DNA of 42,308 nucleotides from Fervidifonticultor_A sp037443565 (GCA_037443565.1 JBBIOB010000023.1:1-42308); one strand, 5' to 3'. Counted from the stretch's first letter, positions 7,988-16,152 are shown. Notes: generated by a model not told the origin, from the sequence alone. A program made the numbers and translations.

Positions 7988-9268
7988 TCAGTACCCCAAC
8001 CAGTCTTTCCGGCGCTCGACCGTCACGGTATCCGCGAGGACGATCTTGCCGTTCCTGATCTGCATGATCCGCGTGGTGGTCGACGGCCGGTGGTCGTCGC
8101 GCGACAGCGTGATCGGGGGCGCGAGTCCATCCGGATCCCAGCTCTTCAGCAGCTCGAGCGCCGAGCGCACGTTCGTGCCGGCGAATCCGCCCAGCCGTCC
8201 GTAGGAGGACCACCCGTCCACGATCTGCTCGAGCCCGCGCTTGAGCAGGAAGACATTGAGCCAGCCGCGGACATAGGAGGCGATGTACGGTGTCTGCGGC
8301 GTGCCCACCTCGAACCTGGGCACGTCCCTGCCCTGGAACCGCCTGTAGGCGTCGTAGATGGTCCGCATCCCGGGCACGTTCTCGCCGACGTAGACGTGTG
8401 GCGTGCTGCCGTAGACGCCCTCGGCCGACCGGCCGACGAGCTTGATCATGTTCTCGTCGTATCCCCAGACATTGACGAACCACCGGGTCCGGAGGCCGGC
8501 CTGGCTGGCGTCGCGCACGGTGACCGAGGCCGAGTTGGTCGTGCCGCCAAACCAGGCGAAGTCGGCGCCGAAGGTGCGGATCGCCGAGATCTGCGACCGG
8601 GCCTCGAGCGCGGTCAGCGCCACGAACTGGTCGGCGCCCACGTCGAAGCCGAGCTCCTTCGCGTAGTCTTTCCCGGCCGGGATCGGCGCGCGGCCGTACG
8701 GGTGGTCGGGATAGACGAACACGAACTTGGGCCGCGCGATGCGCTCCCTCTCCGCGACGTCGCGGGCGAATTTGAGCACCGCCCGCAACTGGTCGGAATA
8801 GGATGACACCGGGTAGAAGTTGTATGGCGTCTTGGATGGATCGTTGAGGTGTGAGGAATAGGACGCCGAGATGTACGGGATCTGGTCGGCGGCGATCTGC
8901 TCCTTCAGGGCCTCGGTGTCGTTTGTCCCCCAGCCGATGATCGCCTGCACGCGGTCGACGTCGCGGTACTTGCGGTAGAGGTTGAGGCTCTCCGGGATGC
9001 GGTAGGCGTAGTCGGCCCACACCAGGTCGATCTTCACCCTGCCGCGGATCCCGTTCTGGACCTCGTTGATATACCGGACGTGATCGAGCACGCCCTTGTG
9101 GTAGTCGACGCCGACATCAGAGGTCGGACCGGTGAGGTCGAACAGCGCACCCACCTTGAGGCTCGCGGGCAACGGCGGCGGCGCCTGCGCGACCGCCGGG
9201 GCGGCCGAAACGACCAGCAGGGCGGCTAGAACAAGCGCGGTGCCTAGCGTCTGTGTTCTCACCGGCAA
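7988..9268 (-). CDS. livK: LIV-type periplasmic substrate-binding protein (cluster 1)
   Basis: 426 residues from ATG 9268. A classical Sec signal peptide (MPVRTQTLGTALVLAALLVV, then SAAPAVAQA) has no lipobox cysteine, so the protein should be free in a periplasm. The mature part is a type I periplasmic-binding fold of the LivJ/LivK family: KVGALFDLTGPTSDVGVDYH at the N-terminus, then IIGWGTNDTEALKEQIAADQ in the ligand pocket region. It is slightly longer than E. coli LivK (about 345 mature residues), typical of HAAT binding proteins linked to CoA ligases. A GAGGGGGG ribosome-binding site precedes the ATG. The ligand is unknown. Confidence 0.9.
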   Translation of the reverse strand: MPVRTQTLGTALVLAALLVVSAAPAVAQAPPPLPASLKVGALFDLTGPTSDVGVDYHKGVLDHVRYINEVQNGIRGRVKIDLVWADYAYRIPESLNLYRKYRDVDRVQAIIGWGTNDTEALKEQIAADQIPYISASYSSHLNDPSKTPYNFYPVSSYSDQLRAVLKFARDVAERERIARPKFVFVYPDHPYGRAPIPAGKDYAKELGFDVGADQFVALTALEARSQISAIRTFGADFAWFGGTTNSASVTVRDASQAGLRTRWFVNVWGYDENMIKLVGRSAEGVYGSTPHVYVGENVPGMRTIYDAYRRFQGRDVPRFEVGTPQTPYIASYVRGWLNVFLLKRGLEQIVDGWSSYGRLGGFAGTNVRSALELLKSWDPDGLAPPITLSRDDHRPSTTTRIMQIRNGKIVLADTVTVERRKDWLGY

Positions 9269-9313
9269 CCCCCCTCGGACCGTGTATGGTTAAGCCGTGG
9301 GGTTCGCCGTGTC

Positions 9314-11008
9314 CTAACGTCCTCCCTTCCGGACGACCACGGAACGCACAATCAGATCCGCTCCCCGGTTCCCGGCGGTGTTGATCGCGAAGTCGTACCC
9401 CCAGGTATTGGCCATGCTCGCGTCGGACAACCGGATCGTGTGCGTGACCCAGCCCTCGCGCGCGTCCACCCACTGCCACGGCGTAAACCGGTACCCGCTG
9501 GTTGAATCATAGAGGATGTTGAACCCGACCTGGCCCGACGCGGTCGCACCCCACACCTCGATGACGATCTCCACAGGGATGCGCCCTTCAACGAAGTACA
9601 TGAAGGTGTCGTCGATGTCGAAATAGACGTAGAAGACCCTGCGCGCGACGCTCGTCTGCACCGCCTCGCCGCCGTCGACCTCAACCGGATCGACTGCGCC
9701 GTTGGGCCGGGTACGAAACGGGAGGTTGTACAACCCGCGCTCCTCCCCCACCTGACCCAGATGGGTCCAGACCTCTATGTTCCGGCTGTAGTCGCGCTCG
9801 GGGCTGACTGGCGGCACCAACGGTCCCCAGGCGGCCGGAGCCGCCCGGGCCTCGTCCACGAGCGCTGCGGGCACGCCGGTCACCACAATCGGCGCCATGC
9901 CCAGTGGGGCGGTACGGCGCCCCTCCTTGGCGTCGATGGTGACAGTCCGTCCATCGAGTCCGACCGCGCGCGGCGCCGGCTCGCCGGGCAGGTCGAGCGT
10001 GCGCCCTTCGGCTGTCGTCCAGGCGATCAGCGCGGCCTCTGCGCCTCCACCCAGCATGACGGCGTACACATCAGGCCCGCGTGGAAGGTATCCGAGGAAC
10101 GGCCGCGTCAAGACCGCACCCGCCGCCTGGCGAAGAGCCGCCCCCAGGTGCGCAGGATCGCTCACGAAGATGCGGTCCACCCCACCGGCCTGGGCGACGG
10201 CGAACATGCGCGCCCAGGCGCCCCCGACGCCCCCGCCGGTCTCATCGGCCGCCCCGCCGGGCGTCCAGTCAAGCCAGATTGCCTTGCCGGCCGGGCGCAA
10301 CCGCTGGCCCAGCACCCCCAATGGTCGCAGCAGGTCTTCCGGCGCGAACCTGTGCGGCGCCAGCGCTACCGCATCGAAGGCATCCGGGGCATCCTGCGCG
10401 ACGCGCAGGATGAATCCGAGGTCGATCCCGGCGGGCGTCGCCATGGCAACGCGCGCCGAGGGATCAGCGGTGCGCAGCCGGGCCCGAGCGGCCCGCAGCA
10501 GCCCGAGATACTCCGAGCCGGTCCCTCTGAAGTGCGGAAGGCCGAGCTGCGTCCAGACCTGCCAGGCCGCGACGCGCCCGCGATACCGTTCTGCCGCGGC
10601 GCCGACGAACCGTTCCCAATCGCGGACGTCGCGAGGCGGTTGTCTGGAGTAGACCTCTGGCCGCGTCAGATCGGCGCCTGACCCGATGCTGGCCCAGCGC
10701 GGGGTGTGCGCAAGGACGACGATCGGCGCGAGCCCCTGCCCCACGACACGGGCTACCGCCCGGTCGAGGTCAGCCCAGCCGGCCTGGCCGCGCTGGGGCT
10801 CGATGATGCTCCAATCGGCAAGAACCTTGACCGCGCGTACGCCGGCCGCGCGGGCAACGGCATCCGCGACAGGCGCGGACGGCTGAAACGTCAGCCCAAG
10901 CTGAGGCGCGGCCGCCGGCTGGCCGGACCCGATCCGTCCCAGCCCAGCGACGCCGACGGCCGCCCAGATCACGACCGCCAGGAGCCGGCGGATCACCCTG
11001 TGCCGCAT
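9314..11008 (-). CDS. Exported glycoside-hydrolase-like protein (clan GH-A fold, catalytic residues apparently lost)
   Basis: 564 residues with an N-terminal signal or anchor (RRLLAVVIWAAVGVAGL). Residues about 36-260 follow the pattern of a GH39/cellulase-type TIM barrel: VRAVKVLADWSIIEPQRGQ, a Trp/Arg strand, and WQVWTQLGLPHF at about 149-160. In active relatives that strand reads WxVWNEPN; here Asn-Glu is Thr153-Gln154. The nucleophile strand, normally ending in a glutamate, reads IWLDWTPGG (about 244-252). The C-terminal about 150 residues (from about residue 410) look like a beta-rich, carbohydrate-binding-like module with many Tyr/Trp. It lies 4 nt after the vanZ-like gene. A sugar-binding or scaffold role is more likely than hydrolysis. 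Fold assignment is from motif pattern only. Confidence 0.6.
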   Translation of the reverse strand: MRHRVIRRLLAVVIWAAVGVAGLGRIGSGQPAAAPQLGLTFQPSAPVADAVARAAGVRAVKVLADWSIIEPQRGQAGWADLDRAVARVVGQGLAPIVVLAHTPRWASIGSGADLTRPEVYSRQPPRDVRDWERFVGAAAERYRGRVAAWQVWTQLGLPHFRGTGSEYLGLLRAARARLRTADPSARVAMATPAGIDLGFILRVAQDAPDAFDAVALAPHRFAPEDLLRPLGVLGQRLRPAGKAIWLDWTPGGAADETGGGVGGAWARMFAVAQAGGVDRIFVSDPAHLGAALRQAAGAVLTRPFLGYLPRGPDVYAVMLGGGAEAALIAWTTAEGRTLDLPGEPAPRAVGLDGRTVTIDAKEGRRTAPLGMAPIVVTGVPAALVDEARAAPAAWGPLVPPVSPERDYSRNIEVWTHLGQVGEERGLYNLPFRTRPNGAVDPVEVDGGEAVQTSVARRVFYVYFDIDDTFMYFVEGRIPVEIVIEVWGATASGQVGFNILYDSTSGYRFTPWQWVDAREGWVTHTIRLSDASMANTWGYDFAINTAGNRGADLIVRSVVVRKGGR

Positions 11009-11012
11009 CTCA

Positions 11013-11378
11013 TCACCGCGGCGACCTCCGGCTCCGCCGAGTGCTCCAGCGAATCGGCAGCAGCATGCCGACCGCGACGCCGATCACGTTGGCAATCAGA
11101 TCCCGCACCTCGGCCCCCCGATAGGGAAGCATCGCCTGAAACCCCTCGATGAGCATCCCGAAGCCGACCGCCAGGGCACCGGCGATCAGGCGCCGGTCGG
11201 CGCCGTCGCCTGGCAGCGCAATGCGCAGCAGCCAGACCAGAACCAGGTAGACGACCAGGTGGAGCGCGACGTCGGGCACAGACGGCGCGCTGACCGCTGG
11301 GGTCAGCGACCCCCAGGCGATGGCTGCCATCCACACCACGACCGCGAGCCACGCCGTCCCGCGTCGTCGGGTGATCAC
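11013..11378 (-). CDS. VanZ-like family membrane protein
   Basis: 121 residues with GTG at 11378 chosen as start, because VanZ proteins begin with a short basic segment (ITRRRG) just before the first helix. Four hydrophobic segments are visible. Family markers are the DVALHLVVYLVLVWLL stretch and DLIANVIGVAVGMLL, where the conserved His and the Asp/Asn pair occur. VanZ-like proteins are integral membrane proteins of mostly unknown function (VanZ itself gives low-level teicoplanin resistance). The gene is upstream of, and 4 nt from, the glycosidase-like gene, and divergent from the arginine decarboxylase. The 153-bp gap 11379-11531 must hold both promoters; I could not pick a convincing one. 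Confidence 0.8.
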   Translation of the reverse strand: MITRRRGTAWLAVVVWMAAIAWGSLTPAVSAPSVPDVALHLVVYLVLVWLLRIALPGDGADRRLIAGALAVGFGMLIEGFQAMLPYRGAEVRDLIANVIGVAVGMLLPIRWSTRRSRRSPR

Positions 11379-11531
11379 TCCTGCTGGTTCGTCGCGGCCC
11401 GCATCGAGCCCTCCGGAGGCCGCCCTGTGGGACCGCGCCGCATCGCGCTCGGCCGAAGCAGGAAGGCCTTGCCGCCGGTGGAATAGAAGCGCCTTGTTGT
11501 CACCATGCACATGCATAAGGAGGCCCTGAGG

Positions 11532-11993
11532 ATGTGGACGCTCCCGCGTGCAGTCACGGTTGTCGCCGGCGCGGGCGAAGGCTTGACCGACCTCAACGCG
11601 TTCGACCATGCCCTGATGGATGCGGGCATCGCGAACCTCAACTTCATCCGCGTCACCAGTATTTTCCCCGCGGGAGCCAGGGTTGAACCCATGCGGCCGT
11701 TCGCCCCGGGCCTGTTGATGCCCGCCGTGTACGCGAAGATCACCGGCCACACCCCTGGCGAGCGGATCGCCGCCGCGGTCGGGGTCGGCATCGGCGTCGA
11801 GGGTTACGGGGTCATCATGGAACACTCCCACACGGGCACCTCCGACAACGCCGAGGAGATCGTCCGCCGCATGGTGGCCGAGGCCATGGCCACGCGCGGC
11901 CTCACCATCCGCGAGATCGTGGTGGCGTGCAAGGACCACGTGGTCCAGCGCACCGGGTGCGCGGTCGCCGCGGTCCTGTTCTGGCCGGACTAG
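11532..11993 (+). CDS. pdaD: Pyruvoyl-dependent arginine decarboxylase
   Basis: 153 residues from ATG 11532, preceded by AAGGAGG (11518-11524) at 7 nt; an upstream ATG at 11505 lacks a site. The proenzyme self-cleaves before a serine that becomes the pyruvoyl group; NLNFIRVTSIFPAGARV places that serine at residue 43 (family pattern (S/T)S-I-x-P). GVGIGVEGYGVIMEHSHTGT and the C-terminal VACKDHVVQRTGCAVAAVLF are also family-typical. It converts arginine to agmatine and CO2. This enzyme type is common in archaea and scattered among bacteria. It heads a three-gene polyamine cassette with speE and a ureohydrolase. Confidence 0.93.
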   Translation: MWTLPRAVTVVAGAGEGLTDLNAFDHALMDAGIANLNFIRVTSIFPAGARVEPMRPFAPGLLMPAVYAKITGHTPGERIAAAVGVGIGVEGYGVIMEHSHTGTSDNAEEIVRRMVAEAMATRGLTIREIVVACKDHVVQRTGCAVAAVLFWPD

Positions 11994-12006
11994 CGAGGCG
12001 TCTCCC

Positions 12007-12858
12007 ATGCCGAACCGCGAGTGGATCACCGACCCCGGCGGACCGGGCTTTGCCCACACCTACCAGGTCACGCAGATGCTCCACGACAGCCGGTCGCCCT
12101 ACCAGCGCATCCGCATCATCGAGAACGTCGACTTCGGCCGCATGCTCATCCTCGACGAGGCCGTGCAGACCAGTGAGCGCGACGACTTCATCTACCACGA
12201 ACTGCTGGCCCACGTGCCGCTGTGCACGCATCCCGCCCCTCGGAGCGCGCTGATCATCGGCGGCGGCGACGGCGGCCTCCTGCGTGAGGCGCTGCGCCAC
12301 CCGCTCGACCAGGTCACCATGGTCGAGCTCGACCGGGAGGTCGTGGAGGTGACGCGCCGGTACATCCCGTCGATCCCCGGCGACGCCTACGACGACCCGC
12401 GCGCGCGGCTGCTGATCGAGGACGGCATCCGGTTCGCGCAGGAGACGGCAGAGCGGTTCGACGTCGCCATGGTCGACTCGACCGATCCCCATGGGCCGTC
12501 CCTGGGCCTGTTCTCCGCGGAGTTCTACGCGAACCTGGCGCGGGTGTTGGGGCCGGCTGGCGCTGTGGCGGTGCAGAGCGGATCGCCGCTCTATCAGCAG
12601 GACGTCATCGCCATGGTCCGCGAGAACATGCGCCCGCACTTCAAGCATGTTCGGCTGTACCTGGGGACCGTGCCGACATATCCCGGTGTGCTCTGGACGT
12701 TCACAATCGGCTCGCAGGCGCGTGACCCGCTGGCCCTCGACCCCGCCGAGATTGCCGACCGCCTGGCTCGGATTCCGACCCGCTACTACACGTCGGCGGC
12801 GCATGCCCGGCTGTTCGACCTTCCGCCGTTCCTGCGGGCGGATCTCGCGCTGCCGTGA
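12007..12858 (+). CDS. speE: Polyamine aminopropyltransferase (spermidine synthase)
   Basis: 283 residues, ATG 12007, 13 nt after the decarboxylase. The motifs match the spermidine synthase family: N-terminal QTSERDDFIYHELLAHVPL, GGGDGGLLREALRH (decarboxylated-SAM binding), MVELDREVVEVTRRY, and MVDSTDPHGPSLGLFSAEFY, where the D(S/A)xDP loop holds the catalytic Asp. It transfers an aminopropyl group from decarboxylated SAM to putrescine, or to agmatine in Thermus-type pathways. No speD (SAM decarboxylase) is visible in the window. The length is standard. Confidence 0.93.
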   Translation: MPNREWITDPGGPGFAHTYQVTQMLHDSRSPYQRIRIIENVDFGRMLILDEAVQTSERDDFIYHELLAHVPLCTHPAPRSALIIGGGDGGLLREALRHPLDQVTMVELDREVVEVTRRYIPSIPGDAYDDPRARLLIEDGIRFAQETAERFDVAMVDSTDPHGPSLGLFSAEFYANLARVLGPAGAVAVQSGSPLYQQDVIAMVRENMRPHFKHVRLYLGTVPTYPGVLWTFTIGSQARDPLALDPAEIADRLARIPTRYYTSAAHARLFDLPPFLRADLALP

Positions 12859-12895
12859 AGACCGTCTCCCCTCGCCGACGGCCGCCGGCCTAGCA

Positions 12896-13723
12896 ATGCC
12901 CTTCCTGGCGGCGCAGCCGCACGCCAAGCCGGCCGCCGTCATCGTTGGCGTGCCATATGACGCCACGGCGACGCACCGGCGCGGCGCGCGCGCCGCGCCG
13001 GCGGCCATCCGCCATGCGTCGGACAGCATCGAAACCTACAGCCCGGCGCAGCGGCGCGGTCTGGAGGATCTCGCGCTCGCAGACGCCGGGGATCTGGACC
13101 TGGCCGGGCTCGCGCCTGAGGCCATGGTCAACAGGGTCCGCGAGGCCATCGCTGCGACCGACGGCCTCCCGTGCCTGCTGGGCGGCGAGCACACCACAAC
13201 CGTCGGCGCCGTCACCGCGCTGGCCGACCGGCACCCAGACCTCGCGGTAGTCGTCGTGGACGCGCACCTCGACCTGCGCGACGAGTATGAGGGCCGGCGC
13301 TGGTCGCACGCCACGACCATCCGGCGCATCGCCGACCGGATCGGCCCGGACCGGATCGTCATGCTGGGGACGCGGGCAGGCACGCGCGAGGAGTGGACCC
13401 GGGCGGAGGGACTCGGCTACTGTGGCCGGACGGGCGCGCTGCCGGTGCCGGTGTGGCGGGCGATCGGAGATCGCCCTCTGTATCTCTCCGTGGACATCGA
13501 CGGCTTCGATCCTGCCGTGGCGCCAGGGACAGGAAACCCGGAACCACTCGGCCTGAGCGTCGATGACTTCGTGACCCTGACCTCGGTGCTCCGTGAGGGG
13601 CACGTGGTGGGGTGCGATGTCGTGGAGGTCAGCCCGCGGTTCGATCCGTCGGGCCGTACCTCAGTGCTGGCCGCCTGGCTGGTCCGGGAGATGGTCCTCG
13701 CCTTCGCAGACGCCCGCTCCTGA
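12896..13723 (+). CDS. speB: Agmatinase / ureohydrolase of the arginase family
   Basis: 275 residues; ATG 12896 is the only in-frame start near the family N-terminus, with no strong ribosome-binding site. Binuclear Mn2+ ligands are intact: GGEHT (His), VDAHLDLRD (Asp-x-His-x-Asp) and SVDIDGFDPAVAPGTG (Asp-x-Asp). THRRGARAAPAAIR is the usual N-terminal R-x-G-x-x-x-x-P-x-x-(I/L)R block. It hydrolyses agmatine to putrescine plus urea, or N1-aminopropylagmatine to spermidine plus urea. Because the gene follows speE directly, the second role is possible. The arginase-family fold is certain; the exact substrate is not. Confidence 0.88.
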   Translation: MPFLAAQPHAKPAAVIVGVPYDATATHRRGARAAPAAIRHASDSIETYSPAQRRGLEDLALADAGDLDLAGLAPEAMVNRVREAIAATDGLPCLLGGEHTTTVGAVTALADRHPDLAVVVVDAHLDLRDEYEGRRWSHATTIRRIADRIGPDRIVMLGTRAGTREEWTRAEGLGYCGRTGALPVPVWRAIGDRPLYLSVDIDGFDPAVAPGTGNPEPLGLSVDDFVTLTSVLREGHVVGCDVVEVSPRFDPSGRTSVLAAWLVREMVLAFADARS

Positions 13724-13733
13724 GGCCCCGCCA

Positions 13734-13757
13734 GGTCCGCCGCGGCCGCGGCGGACC
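13734..13757. terminator. Perfect 24-bp palindrome between convergent genes, likely bidirectional terminator
   Basis: GGTCCGCCGCGG followed by its exact reverse complement (12 + 12 bp), located in the 37-bp gap between the speB stop (13723) and the convergent dipeptidase stop (13761). It would form a very stable hairpin on either strand. There is no T-tract on either side, so it may act as a Rho-assisted stop or an RNA-stabilising end. Confidence 0.65.
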
Positions 13758-13760
13758 CGG

Positions 13761-14819
13761 CTACCTCCAGACCTGACGGAACACCCGCAGCGCGTTGCCG
13801 CCCAGGATCCTGTGGACCTGCTCAGGGGTGTAGCCGCGCGCGAGCAGCCCCGCCGTCAGGGCCGGCAGGCGTGAGACGTCCTCGAGACCGGCCGGCGTCT
13901 CGGAGATCCCGTCAAAGTCCGCGCCGAGCGCCACGTGATCGATCCCCATAACCTTGACCATGTGGTCGATGTGATCGAGCACGCGGGCCAGCGTGGGTTC
14001 GCCGAGGAACGGCGGATACAGGTTGACGCCGACGACGCCGGCCCGTGCGGCGATGGCGCGCAGCTGATCGTCGGTCAGGTTTCGCGGGTGCCGGTGGAGG
14101 GCCGCGGCGTTCGAATGAGAAGCGATCACGGGCGTGCGCGTGGTTCTGAGGGTATCCCAGAACGAGGCCTCGGAGAGATGGGACACATCGATCACTATGC
14201 CGATCTGCTCCATGCGGCGCAGGACCGCGCGGCCGAGGTCGGTCAGGCCGCCGTGCTGCCGACCGAGCGCCCCGTCGCCCAGGGCGTTGCTCGGGTTCCA
14301 GGTCAAGCCGAGCATTCGAACCCCCAGGCGGTAGAGCTCGTCCAGGGCGTTGAGATCGCCGCCGAGCGCGTCGCCGTTCTCGATCGAGAGCACGGCGGCC
14401 ACCCTGCCCTCGCGCCGCGCCCGCTCGATGTCGGCCATGGTCGTCGCGTGGGCGATCTGTCCGGCGTTGGCGGCGACAGCCTCGTGGAAGGTCCGGATGA
14501 GGGCACGGGCCCTCGCCCGGCCCTCGGGCGCCGGCATGGGCGCCACAAAGACCGCGAAGACCTGGACGCCTACCCCGCCCTCCCGCAGGCGCGGGAGGTC
14601 GACATGCCCTCTGGAAGATCGCTCATCGAGCCGGCGCGTACCCTCGTGCAGTGCGAGGATTGCGTCACAGTGCAGGTCGACGACGGTCGCAGAGCGGTGG
14701 ACCTCGAGGGCAGACGGGCTGATCTGGGCAGCCCCCGCGCTCGAGAGACCTGCCGCCGCGGCGCCCACCGCCGCGACGGTCCACACGGCGGCTAGGGCGC
14801 CCGCGCGTCGCAGACACAC
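13761..14819 (-). CDS. Membrane dipeptidase (renal dipeptidase, peptidase M19) with signal peptide
   Basis: 352 residues from GTG 14819, which overlaps the mazG end by 28 nt; a later start would cut the signal peptide (RRAGALAAVWTVAAVGAAAA, then GLSSAGAA). M19 zinc ligands are visible: VVDLHCDAI (His-x-Asp), LSIENGDAL (bridging Glu), DVSHLS, IASHSN, and HVALGADFDGI near the end. Such enzymes hydrolyse dipeptides, including D-amino acid dipeptides, outside the cytoplasm. The conserved C-terminal GGNALRVFRQVW is present. It is the last gene of the comEA/sigma-factor gene string. Confidence 0.9.
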   Translation of the reverse strand: MCLRRAGALAAVWTVAAVGAAAAGLSSAGAAQISPSALEVHRSATVVDLHCDAILALHEGTRRLDERSSRGHVDLPRLREGGVGVQVFAVFVAPMPAPEGRARARALIRTFHEAVAANAGQIAHATTMADIERARREGRVAAVLSIENGDALGGDLNALDELYRLGVRMLGLTWNPSNALGDGALGRQHGGLTDLGRAVLRRMEQIGIVIDVSHLSEASFWDTLRTTRTPVIASHSNAAALHRHPRNLTDDQLRAIAARAGVVGVNLYPPFLGEPTLARVLDHIDHMVKVMGIDHVALGADFDGISETPAGLEDVSRLPALTAGLLARGYTPEQVHRILGGNALRVFRQVWR

Positions 14820-15085
14820 GGGCTGGCGCCACACTTGGGACACCCGTCTCTGTACCGGGAAGCGGCACGGGTCGCATCCACGCCGCACAGAGATGCGACC
14901 GTGACCGTCCAGGCCAGCACGTCGCCGATCTCTTCCTCGAGCCGCCCGGGCTCGCCCTCGCGCAGGGCGCGCGCCAGCTCCCCGACCTCTTCCACGAGCC
15001 ACCGGAATGTCTGGTCGAGGCCCCGGGCGCGATCACGGGCGCCGTACGTGGCGTCGACGCGCTCCTGGAACTCGCGCAGCGTCAA
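14792..15085 (-). CDS. MazG-type nucleotide pyrophosphohydrolase with cysteine-rich tail
   Basis: 97 residues. TTG 15085 is chosen because TTGA (15082-15085) overlaps the stop of the RseB-like gene and the family N-terminus LTLREFQERV begins there. The MazG metal site is WLVEEVGELARAL (ExxE) with LEEEIGDVLAWTVTVA (ExxxD). These proteins hydrolyse nucleoside triphosphates, often non-canonical ones. The last 20 residues, RDGCPKCGASPCVCDARAP, form a CxxC...CxC cluster, likely a small zinc-binding knuckle not found in minimal MazG proteins. The gene is embedded between a periplasmic regulator and an exported dipeptidase. Confidence 0.85.
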   Translation of the reverse strand: MTLREFQERVDATYGARDRARGLDQTFRWLVEEVGELARALREGEPGRLEEEIGDVLAWTVTVASLCGVDATRAASRYRDGCPKCGASPCVCDARAP

Positions 15086-16152
15086 GGCCCGGGCCTTCCG
15101 AGGGTGCGGGCCACGGTGACCATCTCGCCCAGCGACAGGGGGCCAACCAGGGTCATGCGCACGCCGCCGGTCTCCCACAGCAGCAGGCGCATGGCACCGG
15201 CGACCATCGTGCGTGCGTCGCCGCCCAGCACGGGAACCTGATCCCCGCGCCCGGGCGGGCCCAGCCGTGCCGACGGAGCCACGAACAGGGCCAGCGCGCG
15301 GACGCCGTCGCTATAGTGCAGGTGCGCGGCCAGCACGGGCCCGTGGCGGATCGGCGCGCCGCCCAGCAGCGCGAAGCCTCCGGGGAGGGCGGCCGGCACG
15401 CTGACGCGGAAGCCGATGCGCTCGACGACCGCGGGCAGCGGCATCAGCCCGGCCGGGGGGAGCTCCTGACTGACTACCCGGGCTCCGGCCGGAAGCCGGG
15501 GCTGGAAGAGCGCCGCGGGCAGGTTCAACCCATAGCTGATGCGGGTGAAGTAAGCCGTGGCGACGAGCGCTTCGTCCGGGTCGCGCTCCTCGGACCGGAG
15601 CGTCACCCCGGTCATGCGGTCGATCCAGAGCCGGCGCTCACGCCGGCCGGCGTGCGGCCACAGGCTCATCACCACGGTCGACCGGCCGATCACCTCTTCC
15701 ATGCCCAGGAGCCGTACCCGATAGCGCTCAGTCGCCAACCGCTCAGCCGCTTCGGCCGGGATCGCCATCGTCGGCCCGACAAACGCCATGTTGAGCCTTG
15801 GCTCATAGTGCCAGGTCCGCACGCCGTCGTCGAGCACGAGCCGCCCGGCCACACCGTCAGGCGACAGGAACTCGAGCCTGGTCAACACCGGCCGCTTGTG
15901 GGCCTCGTTGACTGTGATCGTCTCCATCAGCCGGCCGCGCAGGATCGAGAGGATCTTAGTCCCTTCGTAGTCGACGATCTGCGGGGCCAGCGCGGCGTGT
16001 CGCATGACCTCCTGCACTGTGGCGCCGCCGAGCTGTGGATGCCGGACCTCCTGCAGCCTGGCCTGGGTCGGCGCCACTGGCTGGGCGCGGACGCCCGAGG
16101 AGATCCCAGTGGCCACCCAGACGGCTAGGACAAGCAGCGCCAGGCGGCTCAT
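15082..16152 (-). CDS. RseB/MucB-like periplasmic regulator of the sigma-E system
   Basis: 356 residues, start ATG 16152 overlapping the anti-sigma stop (ATGA, 16149-16152). There is a Sec signal peptide (RLALLVLAVWVATGISSGVRA). The N-terminal domain (DYEGTKILSILRGRLMETIT, then LDDGVRTWHYEPRLNMAFVG) has the LolA-like half-barrel pattern of RseB/MucB. The C-terminal part (YSDGVRALALFVAPSARLGP, then MVAGAMRLLLWETGGVRMTLVGP) resembles the MucB C-terminal domain. RseB shields the anti-sigma from proteolysis until envelope stress or misplaced lipoprotein is sensed. The gene order sigma, anti-sigma, rseB supports this role. Similarity is by pattern, so moderate confidence. Confidence 0.75.
   Translation of the reverse strand: MSRLALLVLAVWVATGISSGVRAQPVAPTQARLQEVRHPQLGGATVQEVMRHAALAPQIVDYEGTKILSILRGRLMETITVNEAHKRPVLTRLEFLSPDGVAGRLVLDDGVRTWHYEPRLNMAFVGPTMAIPAEAAERLATERYRVRLLGMEEVIGRSTVVMSLWPHAGRRERRLWIDRMTGVTLRSEERDPDEALVATAYFTRISYGLNLPAALFQPRLPAGARVVSQELPPAGLMPLPAVVERIGFRVSVPAALPGGFALLGGAPIRHGPVLAAHLHYSDGVRALALFVAPSARLGPPGRGDQVPVLGGDARTMVAGAMRLLLWETGGVRMTLVGPLSLGEMVTVARTLGRPGP

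Noticed and set aside
11379..12059. N-terminal extension of the VanZ-like frame
   Set aside because: It would run antisense through the arginine decarboxylase gene and lacks any helix pattern; VanZ proteins start just before the first membrane segment.
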